Shown here: piece by piece, positions 36,205 to 49,399 of the stretch
Layout: each line of letters begins with the position of its first letter
Numbering within the stretch: the first letter of the stretch is position 1
Assembly (NCBI RefSeq): GCF_040436345.1
Contig: NC_133215.1
Span: 19,723,306-19,787,305 of the forward strand
Origin: Pagrus major
Lineage: Eukaryota > Chordata > Actinopteri > Spariformes > Sparidae
Direction of reading: 5' to 3'
Length of the DNA: 64,000 nucleotides
Translations under genes and position numbers: made by a program
Notes under the pieces: generated by a model
Told to the model about the DNA's origin: nothing
Database searches by the model: none
The model's input: only the letters and a program-made list of their open reading frames with translations

Positions 36205-36560
36205 TTTTATTACTGGAAACAGTGTTGGAGACGGAGCCCCGTTCATTCCTATGAAAGCTACTCAGTGGTGTTTTGACGCCAAAAAAGCTTGACTTCTCGG
36301 CTGTGAAAACACCTGGATTGCCGACCGCTAACTTCTGGTTTAGCGCCCGGCTTACTTGAATGGGGGTAAAATAATTTAATTGTGTGACTCCTCTAGACTT
36401 TCTAAATTCTATTGGACTGAGTGGCTAAAATTATGATAGTGAAACGAGTCATTTTGCAGGAGTTGTGATACTCGAAATAATGTATCCACAGTTTTACAGA
36501 CGCTTCTCTCACAATGGGTCTATTGTTGTTTTCTCTTCTGTAGCTATTGTTTCCGGCGCA
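36205..36560 (+). repeat. Dispersed repeat, second copy
   Basis: GTTCATTCCTATGAAAG, TCAGTGGTG, AAAAAAGCTTGACTTC and GGTTTAGCGCCCGG match the 31.5-kb copy in opposite orientation. No open frame. Confidence 0.5.
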
Positions 36561-39500
36561 TTCGTAATGTGAAACGTGACGTCAGTGATGGTTTAGATAA
36601 AAAATCACAGACAAGCTGTCTTGCCTGCGAGAAGTGGTAATAGGGTCAATAGGCAATTTTTAACGGGTTTAAAAAACCTGTGTACACTACTAATTTTGGT
36701 GGAAAAGCGGAAAAAGTGATGAGCACTGAGAAAGTCTGAAGCAACCTCTGACACACACTGCACGGCTATGTCTACCTCCATGTAGGGACTGTGAAGCGCT
36801 ACGCACACGCTTCCTCGCTCTCTCTCTAGACTGCACACCTGCTTACCTTACACACGCAACCTATGCACTAAGTTATTCCTCGAAGGAGTTTGCTGCTTGT
36901 ATAACATATTTCAGATTGAATAGAATTTAATAAAAATTCCACGATACTTAGGCCCAGCAGACCACTGGTCTTGCCATACACTGGAAGAAACTCAGATGAG
37001 TGTGCGTCAGCTTGCTGTCGGAGAGAAGACAGAGCCAGAAAGCGCAGCCTGTGTATCGATACAGAAAACGAGTATTGAAACGGCTTCAAATATTTAATAT
37101 CGATATGTATGAAAAATTTATATTTTTGACAACACTAGCACTCAGACATGCGAGCGACATGTAAAATTGACATTTAATTTACATTAACAGTGTGCAGGGG
37201 GATAATATGACGATAATGAAAGGGGAAAATGGTGGTAATAGTGTGGAGGGCATTGTCATAGCATTGCAAATTCACGCAGTGAACTCTCAAGTCTACAGGA
37301 ATGGAGCAGACACACTTAAACATAATGCAAAAGGCATTTGGAGTGGGAGGAGGGACTTGTAAGTACATGCAAGCCTGAACGTATATGTTAGACATCTACT
37401 CTGTCCCAGTCTCTCACTGAAAACCTTACATGATGAAAAATCATCAATAACGTTTTTAAGTTGGTGGTTTGAGTGTAACATTATTTGAGGTTAACAGCAT
37501 GTTTGACTGTCAGTGTATTGCATGTATACACGTTGTAAGCACCAGTGTTCTCCATAAAAATTACAAATAAGGATAAAATTAGCATGATAGGGCCCCCCTT
37601 AAAATAGACACGCATGTATGTAAGGTTGAGTAATGTATTATAGCCCATGTGTGAAATGCAAAGTACAAATTTAAAACAAGCCTTTATAATTATCACCATG
37701 GCAGGTTATAAATGATGAATAACAAACAAGGGGTATTTTGAGACTTAACCGAGATCATATTTCTTACCACTCTCATTTTCAGCCTGAAGCAAAGAAACCG
37801 GCTGTAACTGGTTGAAGCCGGTTCTCACATAAAAATACAGGATTGGAACCTGCTATCATTCCCGTATTGATTTTCATCAACAGAGTTTATAACAATGGCA
37901 TTAAAATGAAGCAGAAATGTTTAGTTATGATCAGATGAGAAACATGCATAGAAACTACAAACAAGCTAAATTCTGTATGTAGATTTAGCTCAAATTTATA
38001 TGGTCAAATAATAAGGACGGGGTTGACATCTTAATCAATATTTACGACCTAACAAAAGCATTTTTTTATATATTTGCTATGATACTTGCATTCACAAAAT
38101 TATGGATTTTGTGTCACTGCCTTTATGGAACATTTTTTCTGAATAAGTGCTTGATTTGCATATTATACACACTTTGTAATTCATAAATAAATAATATTAC
38201 ATAATGAGCCTCCGATATCCAGAGAATACAGTTTGTTATATGTGTTGAAAACAGTGAAAAGCTGTTCATTAGATCGCATATTCACAGATGTTGGTGCACA
38301 AAATAGCTCTTTTACAGTAATATGAAATGGCTGACTTCTTTGAATCGTAAAGAACATAATGCCACATAACATTTGCTCTCTATCATCTACCATCAATCTA
38401 ATGAGACAGAGACGCAGCTTAGCTGAAATGATACATATTACACTATCCTATAATACTGCTTAATATAGTCACATTTAAGATTCACATGCATCTCAATTAT
38501 GCGGTTGAATTCACCACAGACGTGTAAAACTAATAGTACAGAGGCCAAGGACGTATGTGGGTTGGGTTTTCATGGACCTATGGTGGATCATGGGCCAACA
38601 GCTGCACAACACTGACTTACATTTGGCACCAAACCTGTATAAACCAGGACTGAGAAAGGAGCCACTGACAGGCACATAAACTCTTCTTTTTCTCCAAATG
38701 AAGGACATTTGGAGGTCTCAATTTTTAACTATGACCAATTTTCCTAACTTCACATTCAGTATAGATTTGTATATTGCTAGCCCTGTAAATTGATGTAGCA
38801 TTTGAAAGATCAGTAGGAAACTTCATTGATTTCATTGGATGAAAGGTAAATAAATTTAGCTAAGCAAAAAATAACTGACTCTGACATCGACAGGAAAGCT
38901 TTTGAAAAATGTAGGTGGAGCCTCTTAAGGCTGCTTCCTCTTCAGCAGAGCAAAAACAGACTGTGTGAAGCATTACAAGTGCACCATGTGAGCACTGCCA
39001 CTGGTGAAGTGGGGGAGGTGACGCTAGAAACAGGGCTGTACCATGTTCCAAAGGTAAAAAGAAAACTGAAGCAGCTCACTTTGTATGAACTAAATTTAAA
39101 AAAAAACCCATCATGAATATGATAAAACAGTCCAATTCTGCAGACTGCCAACTTCCCCAAACTGGGGCTGACTTATGGCTCTCAGCTGTATACAGCAAAC
39201 ACTGAATTGATCACTTATCTGCACATCACTTAATCTGAATAAAAAGGGATGCTGATTTTTTTTTCTCTTTTGGAAACACAGGAAAGGGCAAGGGAAAAAC
39301 CGCAAAACTCTTGTATTACCATTGACATTAAGCCACACCCACATCCTGGGACAGTGTGGTGCATGGAAAATTACTGGGCTGTACCACTTTCGACCAAGAG
39401 GGGGGTTTAACTATAAAATGTAGAGGATGCAGCAGATTCCTCTTCACTTAGACCGGTTTTGTATTCTGTGCCATTAAGGCCCAAATTTAGTGTTGATTTT

Positions 39501-40590
39501 CATCTTGGAGACACTCTAATAATCTCCATCAAATAATGGATGTATTTAAAAGAAGCCAAAAAGTCCCTTTTAAAGCTCTATCAAAGGCGTTGATTAAATT
39601 GGCAAAGCAGATTTATTGTTTTTCTATTACCTATACTACTCATTATCTCTGGGTAGACAACTTCTCATCAAAACCTGTCTTCATTTTTGCCCCTCCCCCA
39701 AACTGCCACCTCTGCAGTGTGCTGGAAGTGCTTGCTGCTTGTTTTAGCACCAACACATTAGTCGCCTCACTGACTCGGTAGGGTTAGACCTTTGAGAATT
39801 ATGTTAGGTTAAAATACAGGACACAAATGTATGTTTCCAGTTACTAAATGGGAAGTCACTGAAATACAATAAAAAGTGTTTGGCTACTTGACTATGAGTG
39901 GTGTGAGTTGTGTGTTAAATCAACAGAGAACTGGTAGTTTTTTTGGTTTTTTTCTTTCTTGTCCATGTGCTTGTGTGTGTTTTTATCTTCCAAGAGGTCT
40001 TCAACCAAGTTACCACTGCTTAGCAACAAGAATGGTGTAATGATATGAAAGCAGCTTTGTGCGAAAAGGAGTTCATTTTAACATAAAAAACAAAAGACAT
40101 GTTACAAGCATAAACAGGAAAGTTTTCATCTTGTAATATTTTATTTAATTGTATTCTGAATTAATGTCCATTAGCGATTCAATAGGTCCATAAAAGCAAT
40201 TTACGCGACTGCGAAACTCACGACATCGCTTTCACAAAAATTGAAAAGTTAAGCGATATACGTTGTAATGTTTATAAAAAGAAAAAAAGACAGTTTAGGT
40301 AACTACTAAAATATCATTAAACCAGTCATTGACGTATTTATCCACTCAGCTAGCGTCAAAACAAGTGCTAGCTAACATTACTTTGGATGCCCGCGACAAA
40401 CCAAACCAGTAGGGCTCACTGTAAAATGTGCCACACATACCAAAAAACAGAAAAAAGTATTTTCAGTAAGTCTTGTCCTAATGTTTCAATTCATAACCAA
40501 AAAATCCCTGAAAAATAACGTCTACCTGCATCAAATAGTTAAGCAAGTGAAAGCAACTTGGCTAGCATGCTAGTAAACACCTCGACTCAC

Positions 40591-40960
40591 CACTCTTCGC
40601 GTCGGCTAGCGATGTTCCCGCGATTTTCAGTCTGGATCCGTAGCAGACTGCCTCCTCCTCCTCCAGCTGCTGCTGAACTCTTCCGGACGCTGTTGTGTGT
40701 CACCGTTGTGGTCAGGGTGTTATATTTGTCCACTGCTTTCCACTTACAACGGAGAGACTGGCGAGTTGTGCCACAACAACTGTGTGGTTGTGCAGTCGCG
40801 GACTCAAGCGACTGCTCTCCTCTTTCGCTCACGAACAGGCTCCTCCTCTTTTCGAGCACAGAGACGTCAGCCGTTGGTCGACGACGCGATGTTAACGCTC
40901 TTTTCTTTCAGTCTCCGTACCGGCGGCGGTACTGAAGCCGGTGTAGCTAAAGCCGGCAAG
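40591..40960 (-). promoter_or_regulatory. atf7ip: CpG-rich promoter and probable first non-coding exon of atf7ip
   Basis: The region is richer in CG than its surroundings and ends, on the minus strand, in a good donor GAAGAGTG|GTGAGT at 40591. An ETS-type site (CCGGAAGAG on the minus strand) lies near 40677-40685, a common position for housekeeping start sites. No other gene is visible to use it on the minus strand. A 19.4-kb first intron would follow. On the plus strand a possible donor GCAAG|GTAGGT near 40960 hints at divergent transcription, but no coding exon was found there. Confidence 0.5.
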
Positions 40961-41040
40961 GTAGGTATGAACAGCTCCGGGACGTGCTGGATCGGTGTGT
41001 TTGAATGATCTGACAGGACTGAACACAAGTCTGTTTGAGA

Positions 41041-41069
41041 GCCGCAGCAGCAGCAGCAGCAGCAGCACC
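41041..41069. repeat. (CAG)n trinucleotide repeat next to the atf7ip promoter
   Basis: Eight to nine CAG units on the plus strand, just upstream of the predicted atf7ip first exon. No supported coding frame contains it. Confidence 0.85.
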
Positions 41070-41099
41070 TCTGCTTGGAGTAGCCAAACTGCAGTGTGG

Positions 41100-44000
41100 T
41101 TGAAGCAGCCTCACAGAGCCCGCCGGTCGGCAGTGGGGACAACAGGGAGCAGAACATTAGCATGGGAAGGGAGGGGGCTGTGACAGTCTTTGACCGCGAC
41201 AGACAGACGGACTGCGGGGCTGAGGGGGAGGGATCATCTGGGGGAGGAGGAGTCAGAAGAACAACAGCCTGAAAAAGTGTTAACTACACACTGTGGTGTT
41301 AGTGTAGGTTTGTAGGTTTACCATCATATGATGGTAGTTGTGTTTGAGGTCGACTGTAGGCTGTATCTGAGTGACCTTGAGTGGTTTGTGCTCCATGCGG
41401 TGATTTAAAAAAAAAAGAAAAAGTTTTTAAAAAATGGCACACATGAGACGAGAATGCTGTCTAACCCTGATGATCTGGGGAGTACTAACCCAGCCAGTAT
41501 GGTAGATCTGGAAAAGTAATTTTCTACAAGTGATAACGCATTTTTTTCTGTATTTTCTTTTTATATTTTTGTTCTATGATTTCATGGATTTTAGAAGAAG
41601 ACATGAAATCAAGAACAAGTCTTTTTTATTCATAGCCTCCTTAAAACAAACAATCCGTTAGCCTACAGAAATGAACAACATATGGTCTGCTTTTCTGACA
41701 TACAGCATTATGCAGGTCAGCCATTTTGTTGACTCACTTCTTTGTATGAGACTTGTAGTTCCCCAGGAGGCCAGCAGAGGGAGAATTATAGTGATCTTCT
41801 TATCATTAAGCGTTAAAATGTCCCTGTCCTCTTGGATAAACCCTTGCACCTATTGTATTCTGTGTCATAGCTCGCCCCCATGCAGGTCCATGTGATCTGG
41901 AGAAGGAGTTGGTAGCTGTGCTCTCCTTTGCCTTGTGCTTTTCTCTGTCTCCTGTGCACTCGCACACCAGAGAAGGTCTGCAGTGCTAGTCTGAAAGAAG
42001 CATTGAGGTTAGGCAAGTGTCTTTTGTCATCTACATGTGAGAACAAATCCAGCTCGGCTTCTCTCCTTTATATTGACATTTTTCAAAATGACAGCTCTTG
42101 TGTTCAGGGAACTATATGCAGATCACAGGCTCCATTAGGCAGCACTGAAACAGAAACAGCCTGTAGATCAATAATACAGCTGGAACTGCCATGACACCCT
42201 AAAGTGTGTCTGGTGTTTCACTGTTAAGAGTCTGCAGTAAACGATAAAAAACAAACAAGTACACAAAGATATCGCAATGGTTGAAGAATTTGTGCGTTGG
42301 TTTCCACCAAAAAATGGAGTACACACTCACAAATTACATAACTCAGATGTTTATCATTTAATCTAATAATTTAAAAAAGGTCCATTTTTTTAACGTTTTA
42401 TTTTACATTTTTGCGTTAATTCATCTTTGGAGCACATGAGCTATGTACGCTCCTTGTGCAGAGTAAAAGAGATCAAAAATGTGGGCAGTGTTACTTTTTG
42501 CTTAACATTTGCTTATTGTCGTCAGTGGATGAAGAAATAAAAGGCGGAAGTGAAAAAAAAAGGAGAAACTAGACATAGAGATTTGCCATGCTGAACAGCC
42601 AGCAGACAGACTGCCTTTAACCCAATTCAACAAGATGAATCAGCCAATAGTCTACTGATAAGGGCAGACGAATGCCAATGGAGCCAAACACACCACAAGA
42701 ACTACAAGTGATAGTCAGTCTCAGTCATTCACGGTGTGTCAGGGCATCTAGACTCTGCAAAAACAGGAAACCTCTTGCTAAAAAAGTAGCAACAAAGAGT
42801 TCCTCATCCGGACAGCTGAGGGCACAATAGTTTGAAATATCACTTTGGACAATTACAATCATGATAGTGACAGCTAATAAAGAGAAATGTTTCTATGAAT
42901 GCTGGGCGATAGCTGCTGAAAAGTGAGCAGTGAGAAACGTTTGGTCACAACAAACAAATATACAAAAGACATTAGCTGTGCCTGCTAACATACTGACTGA
43001 CTGTAAACAGGGTGCATAGATGGGTAAAGCAGCCAAATTATGCAATTTCATTTACAGGTTTGCTGTGGTATCAATAAAGATTATACAGTTGTAGAGTACA
43101 GTTTAAGTACGACACCAGTTTTGGATTCTCCACATTAAGGAAGCGGTGAAAAAAGCAGTGCTTGGAGCAAATAGAACTAGCCTTAGGACACGTAAACACT
43201 GGAACATTTGTACAGACCAAACACAAATGAGTGCGTTGTTTAAAAGTAAAGGATTGAAGATGCACAGTGAAATTGATGTAAATCCATTCTATTCAAGCAC
43301 ATAATGGCCCCCTACACACACACTCTTATTGACAAGTCATCAACAGTTGAAATACAGCCAATTTTCTCTCCTCAATATTCCGTTAAAGTGACTCCAAAAC
43401 ACACTGGATGTTCATGGATCTCCTCTTATCTCAGGTTGTTTTACAAGTCAATCAGCAATACAACAGATCAGAACACAATAACTGCGAGTGCCTCACAAAG
43501 TGCCATTTTCCAGGTACAATGCTGCTCACTCGGTGGTAAAACAGAGCCTGTTTAAATCACAGTACCACACCATCACCAGAGTGTTACTGCTCCTGTTTGT
43601 GAACAAAATTCTTTTACCTTTGATTTTAACAAATGGGTTGTATAAAAAAAAAATCACAGAAGAAGTAAAAGAAATTTCCATCCCACTATAGCTAGAAGGA
43701 ATGTGTGCAAAACCAAAACAAAATGTAGAGCAAACAGTATAATAAATAGCACAAAATAACTGCAGCTAGAGGAAATCCCTGATCTAACTATTTAAGTGTA
43801 ACATTTTAACTTGTTAAACATGTTGGCACACAATGTACTATGTAGAATAGAGCTCTATAACTCAGCTGAAATGAGATTAGGAAAAATGCCCAGATCCTTG
43901 CCCAATCTTTGGTCTAGTGACATCTAGAGGCAGTGGTGGGCATTTACACCATTTCCTGTTTGAGTGTGTGACAACAATGACCTTGAACACTAGGTATGCT

Positions 44001-46120
44001 TACAAATTGTTGTTTTCATGCAGGCTTCATAAATCTTGCCTGTTTGGTTGAGACATATGTATTTTGTGTGTGTGTGGTATGATGCTGTCTAGCCGGCAGC
44101 TTCTTCATGAAACTGAAACACCTATTAGCTCTGAGCGTTTGTCTTCAGAAACACAGTAACATTTACCACTGTATCTCCAGTCTATGTTCTTTTGTGAAAG
44201 AATGATTCAGCAACATCAAGACGGTTTTGTGTTAATTATATCGTTATGATTACTGTGGTTAAAGTTTGTCAGTAAGGCCTGGGGCTGGAACAACAGAAAA
44301 GACAGTTGGGTAATTAGAATAATAAAGGGTAATAAACCAAGTTTTAAAGGAAATGACAGGAAGTGACAAGTCAGCAGTGATAACTTTTGTGTGCAAGTTC
44401 ACAAAAAATGGCTAAAAACTTGGCCCATTTTTTGTCATATCTTTGCTTTTTTTTTAAACCAAATAATACATATACTATCATATATATTCATCATCTACAG
44501 GCCACAGATATTTGGAGGACATGTCATGTAGTTTTGCCCCTTACTTAAAAGAATACCTTGTTTTAGAATAAAGTTTTGGTCAGTTGGAAACTCAGATCTG
44601 ATGGTGATACTAGATGCAAGATCAGTTGGTCAAAGGAGTCATCATCTGGGTACCATGAACATCGATCTGAAATTGTATGGAAATCTTTCCAGGAGTTGGT
44701 GAATAATCTCTTAACACAAGAGTTGGACAGACAGAACAACCCATGAACTTATAACTTAACTTAACATTATCTTTCGGCTACAGTGTCGTGGAGCATATAT
44801 AGTGTAATATGTGGTCGACATTGGCTTTTTAGGAAAGAGAAAAACCTCATCTGCCACATGCCTTTGCTATATACCATAGCAAAATAATTTGTTTAAAATT
44901 ACATAGAGACATGAGCAAAAAGGAGTAGAATAAAAGATCTTTCTTTAAAGTCTTAGTGATGAAAAAAAATAAGTTAAAAAAAACTTTATTTCCACTGGAT
45001 TTCTCTTGAGTGACAGAATCTGAGTAAAAACAATCAAACATGGATTATAGGTCTTGTAAAGTCAAAAAATCATGTAACCTTTATTATCACAGTGCCACCA
45101 ACTGACCAGTAAGTGTAATTCATGTTAAGTAAGCAGACGAGGTTTGGACCCTGTCTTGGTTGCTGTAGCAGCTCTTGACTGCAGCAAAACATATAGTTAA
45201 ACCCAGAAAGAGAAAGAAGATAACAGAAAAAACATGTGTGAATAATGCATGCCATTGCTCTGATATGATACATTAAATAATTACATTAAGTTGTATGCAT
45301 AGGAGAGAGCTACATTGTAAATATCTGAGGCAATGCATGTTGGATTTTTAACAAACCTCAAGGGAAAGATACCATAACTCACAAAACAAAGATTACTTAC
45401 ATCTCTCATAATTAAAACATTAAACTTTGCAAATAATGTGAGATACATTATGATAGCTAGAGAAGCCATTATAATGAGAAAATAGACGTGTACCAGCCTG
45501 CAAAATAAACAAATGTGGACTAGCAATGTTAGATTGACAGACGAATAGATCGTTTTTAATGACCTTTAAAGAGGAATGAGTTAACTCGATTGTCAAGCAG
45601 AATTGAATCAAAAATCCTGCTTCTGTTTGGTACATGCACAGTTATACATAAGGTTGCCAGGTTGATGTTTATTCTGATTGGCTCACAACTTCTGAGCTGA
45701 AGCAGTGAGACACTCCACAGACTCGTTCAGTTGCTTGTGGTAGCGGGTGTTCAACATTTACATTTTAGTTTGGAACGTCCGAGAATAATATCAAGGTCTG
45801 TTTGACAATTCAGGGTGTACATGTGGTGTATCAGCTTATGTGTGCTGACATGCCCGAAACATCTGCCAGCAAAAAGTAATTTTGAGAATTTTATAGGATG
45901 CATTCAGCAAATCCAAGCAATTAGCTGGAGGGTTCAAATTATACTGGTAGCTCTCTATGTAATAAATAACCTTTCATCTCACATAGGTCTTTGTGAGGAG
46001 ATTATAAAGCCAAATTGGGGCATTTTCCTATCCTCACTTCAACCAAATTTCCACTTCCCAAGGGCCGTTTGTTGCCATTCTCGACCTGTCCACCTAATAC
46101 CCTCAGACTATCTCCACTAG
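41100..46120. other. Gene-poor intergenic DNA
   Basis: AT-rich sequence between the atf7ip promoter and the retroelement zone. Open frames are short and look random, and I see no RNA gene or exon with both splice sites and a family signature. Confidence 0.55.
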
Positions 46121-47450
46121 TCCCAGTCACCTGATTCTCTCATTCACCTACTCACTGCTCCCACTCTCCCTCATTAGTCCTGTCAGTACATTAACCAAAC
46201 CCTTTTCCCCAGTCAGTACCAGATTGTCTATGTTGATTCGTTGCTTTCTTTTCAGCCACCTGTATGAACCTGAAACCTGAACCAGTGCCTGAACCCTGAC
46301 TGAACCCTGAACCCTTAACCATGAACATGAACTCTGTACCTGCCTACCAGCCGGTAAATCCCTGAACTCCTCCTGTTTGCTTGGTATGTTTTGCATTTGG
46401 GGCATTCCCTTGTAGCCTCACACTCACTTCCATGGCATTCCAATCCGGCACCCAGCAGATTTGGCTAGCCTCTGGATTGGTAGGCTCCTCTCTGCCTTCC
46501 CTGAGCCCTACAAGCCTTCAAGGGCCCAGTTGAGAAGCTACCCTAAAGTCCAGTGGCCATCTTTCAAAGCGACTTGCCATTTTCAGGGGGTATTGCTGTG
46601 GAGCCCACAGTAGAAGCTGCAGTCCCCATGGTTCCACATGCCATTTGCTTTTCCAGCTGCCCAGCACCATGGCTCACCACCAGCCAGATATTCTCAATCC
46701 AAGTCAGCTGTCGTCAAGAAGGCCTAGCCAGATCATCTGGACCCCTAGCCGACTGTCTCCACTGAGACCCTGCTAGATCAATCCAATCTTCAGTCATCCG
46801 GCTATCTCCAGTAACACCTTGCTAGCAAATCCAGATCTCCAGTCTGTTTTCTCAGCTGATGCCTTGCCAGATTTGAAAGATTTTCAGTCAGCCTTCTCTG
46901 CTGTCCTGCCGCCACCCTTCTGCTTTGCACTCCTGTCTCTAGCCTCCTTTTCTGCACTCCTGCCACTGACCTCCTGCCCTGCATTCTTGTCACCAGCCTC
47001 CTGCTCTGCACTCCATCGGACTGACTGTCCAGCACCCTGCCTTGACATGCAGCCTTCTGAGCAGATCTGCCTTCACATCTAGCCTCAAGGTCTCTGCCAC
47101 AAGCCTCCAGGCTGTTCTCCAGAGCAACTCTGCCCATCGGCCCAGCTTCCTGATAGTCCTCCAGAATGGCTCCACCTGTCTGCCTAGTTTTTCTAGTTGT
47201 CCTTCTTAACAGCTCTGTTTGTCCTCCTGAACGGCTCCTGCTCTGCCAGACTCCAGTTCCCCAGCCATCCCCTGGAGTTCTCCTGCTCCACTACTCTTCA
47301 GTCCCCAGGCCACACATCTCTTTGGTTCCCTCCGAACGCTGAACCCTCTACCATGAATTCTTGAAACTGTACTCACCTGCTTCTGTTCTGCCGAGTCTGT
47401 GTGCATCTGGATCTGTCCTTCAGCTGCCTAGTACTCATATCTGTATATCA
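46120..47450 (+). mobile_element. Gypsy-like retroelement relic with repetitive coding-like DNA
   Basis: The sequence is pyrimidine-rich, with short direct repeats of CTGCACTCC, CTGTCACCAGCC and GCCTCCTGC. It reads as low-complexity Pro/Ser/Ala peptides with stops. Phrases such as ATTTGGGGCATTCCCTTGTA resemble LTR-leader junctions of teleost Gypsy elements. No gag or pol motif survives, so the class is uncertain. Confidence 0.4.
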
Positions 47451-48029
47451 CAGTGGTACTTACTAATGGTACTGATGAAACCCTACTACATGCACAGAAA
47501 GAGCAAGTAGCATATTGCACTGGCAGCAGGTGTTAACCATTATTAAAGATCATAGCCTGTTTATGATGACCCCAAAAAAGCAATTGATAAGTGTATAATA
47601 ATCAGCGGGGGAATGATGTGTTGGGAGACAAATGTATGGGACCCAAAATGGAGCCTTGTGGCACACCACAAGACAGAGAAGCAGTTAATACATTAACGTA
47701 ATAATAGAATAATAGAGACCAATGCAAAACCCACTGGAGCTATTCCAGAAATACTCCCCCACTGTCCCCATGGTACTCTGTCACAATGTAGTGATCAACT
47801 GCATTGCCTGAAAACTACAAATCATCATGTCATTTAAGACACCATACAGGGTTGTTTTAGTGGAACGTGCAGGATGTTCTACCATAGGTGGAACATGGGA
47901 AAAGTTAAAAGGTTTTCAACCAACAACCTTGTGTCAGCATGGAGATGCCTGCAGGACATCACCAGCTATAGGAAACCACCCCTATAGATGTGATTCAAAA
48001 CTTTCAGAGACAAGACCAGGAAAGCACCC

Positions 48030-49330
48030 ATCCCCCATCTTCATGCAGGTCATTAACAAATCACTGAAGCTGTGTGAAGTTCCTTCCCTCTTCAAATGCT
48101 CCACAATCATCTATCACAGGACAAGATGATGACATGCCAGTCAGCCTGACCTGTGTTGTCATGAAATCCTTCAACAGACTCACCTGAAAGAGACCATAGT
48201 ACTCTTGCTGGACCCCTGTGTTTGCATACCGGGCAAACATCTGAGTGGATGATGCTGTCCACATGGTGCTGCTCTACCTCCTGCAACACCATGACTCCAC
48301 AGGGACAAGGATCCTGTTTTTGGACTTCAGCTCAACACAATCATCCCAGAAATCCTTCACTTCAACTCAAAAGCATGGTATGCAACTTTCTCCTATGATC
48401 CTGGGCAAAAGTCCAGTCTGATCATGGGGCAGTAGTGTGTTTGGGTTTCTAGGAATTGGGGGATATTGAGTAGCAGAGAAATAATCCTCCTGCATTTTGG
48501 ACAGTACTTTTGTTGTGTTGAGTCTTCAGCCTAGCTGCTTTGGGTTTTTTTTTTAATTTGCTTTCATGCAATTTGATGTGCTTTGGTGTTCTTACAGTTG
48601 TAATTTTGAACATGACATTATGTGGCATCAAGTGTGGTTTTGGCGGTTGCTTGCCGTCCCCTTTGGTTTGCTTCTCAATCGCATGTTATTTTATTTGTGT
48701 GGTTATAGTGACGGCTCTACCCAGACTGGAAGGCTGGGGAAAATTACCTACAGCAGTCGGACAATCAGCACTGGCGTCCCCCAGGGATGTGTTCTCTCCC
48801 CGCTGCTCTTCTCCCTCTACACCAATGACTACACATCAGGAGAACTGTCTAAACTCCTGAAGTTTGCAGAAAACACAAGTATCAAAGGCCTAATCCTGGA
48901 TGGCGAGGCGTCTGCATACAGATGAAAGGTTCCACAGCTCCCTCTCTGGTGCATTCAGAATTACCTGGAGCTGAACAAGCACTGTGGAGATAACTGTTGA
49001 ATTTAGGAGAAGCCCACAACACTGCCACCTTCACTATATTCAGCAACCTTGTGTCTGATGTGGATACCTTCAGGTTCAACATCCGTTTAACATCCAACAT
49101 AGACTCTGCCATCAAAAAGATCCAGTGTAGGATGTACTTCCTACACCAGTTCTACACTGCAGTAATCCAGTCTGTTCTCTGTGTCTCCTTCATTTTTTGG
49201 TTTGGATTGAACACAAAACAGGACAAGTACAAGAAGCATCACTGTGGACCCTGGTTACAGCCTGTTTCAACTACTCCCCTCTGGTAGGCGCTACAGAGCA
49301 CTGTGCACCAAACAACCAGACTTAGACGTA
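48030..49330 (+). mobile_element. LINE (L2/Rex-like) reverse transcriptase, interrupted and decayed
   Basis: Plus-strand frames show MPVSLTCVVMKSFNRLT, then FAYRANI-VDDAV and ILFLDFSS. After a gap come RTISTGVPQGCVLSPLLFS and LYTND, LLKFAENTS (catalytic ADD changed to AEN), IDSAIKKIQCRMYFLHQFY and finally QLLPSGRRYRAL. Several stops and frameshifts occur. About 320 bp (48383-48706) between the two RT halves is unrelated DNA, probably a later insertion. The same family supplies the fragment at 420-670. Confidence 0.85.
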
Positions 49331-49399
49331 GGCTACGGTCACATATACATAAAACAGCAGCATTGAATATTCGCCCCCCGTTCAATTTCGTTCTGTGTG

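Larger units (their letters stand above)
21219..40590 (-). other. atf7ip: Long first intron of atf7ip
   Basis: This 19.4-kb stretch has no protein-coding exon I can support; its open frames are short and without family signatures. It holds eight repeated modules between 22.6 and 31.4 kb (separate entries), microsatellites, a LINE RT scrap at 33.4 kb and several non-autonomous transposon remnants. 21.3-22.6 kb and 37.0-40.5 kb show nothing identifiable. Confidence 0.6.

Noticed and set aside
40889..40960. A plus-strand first coding exon (24 codons then GTAGGT)
   Set aside because: No continuing exon or protein family was found. It is better explained as CG-rich promoter DNA, though divergent transcription remains possible.
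42500..46000. Search for tRNA, snRNA or miRNA hairpins in the gene-poor zone
   Set aside because: No A/B-box pair, clover-leaf or convincing isolated hairpin could be read by eye. A covariance-model scan was not possible.
46802..47137. Minus-strand open frame of 111 codons with repeated QSRRL words
   Set aside because: The repeats come from low-complexity pyrimidine-rich DNA of a retroelement relic. There is no start context, splice site or family signature.
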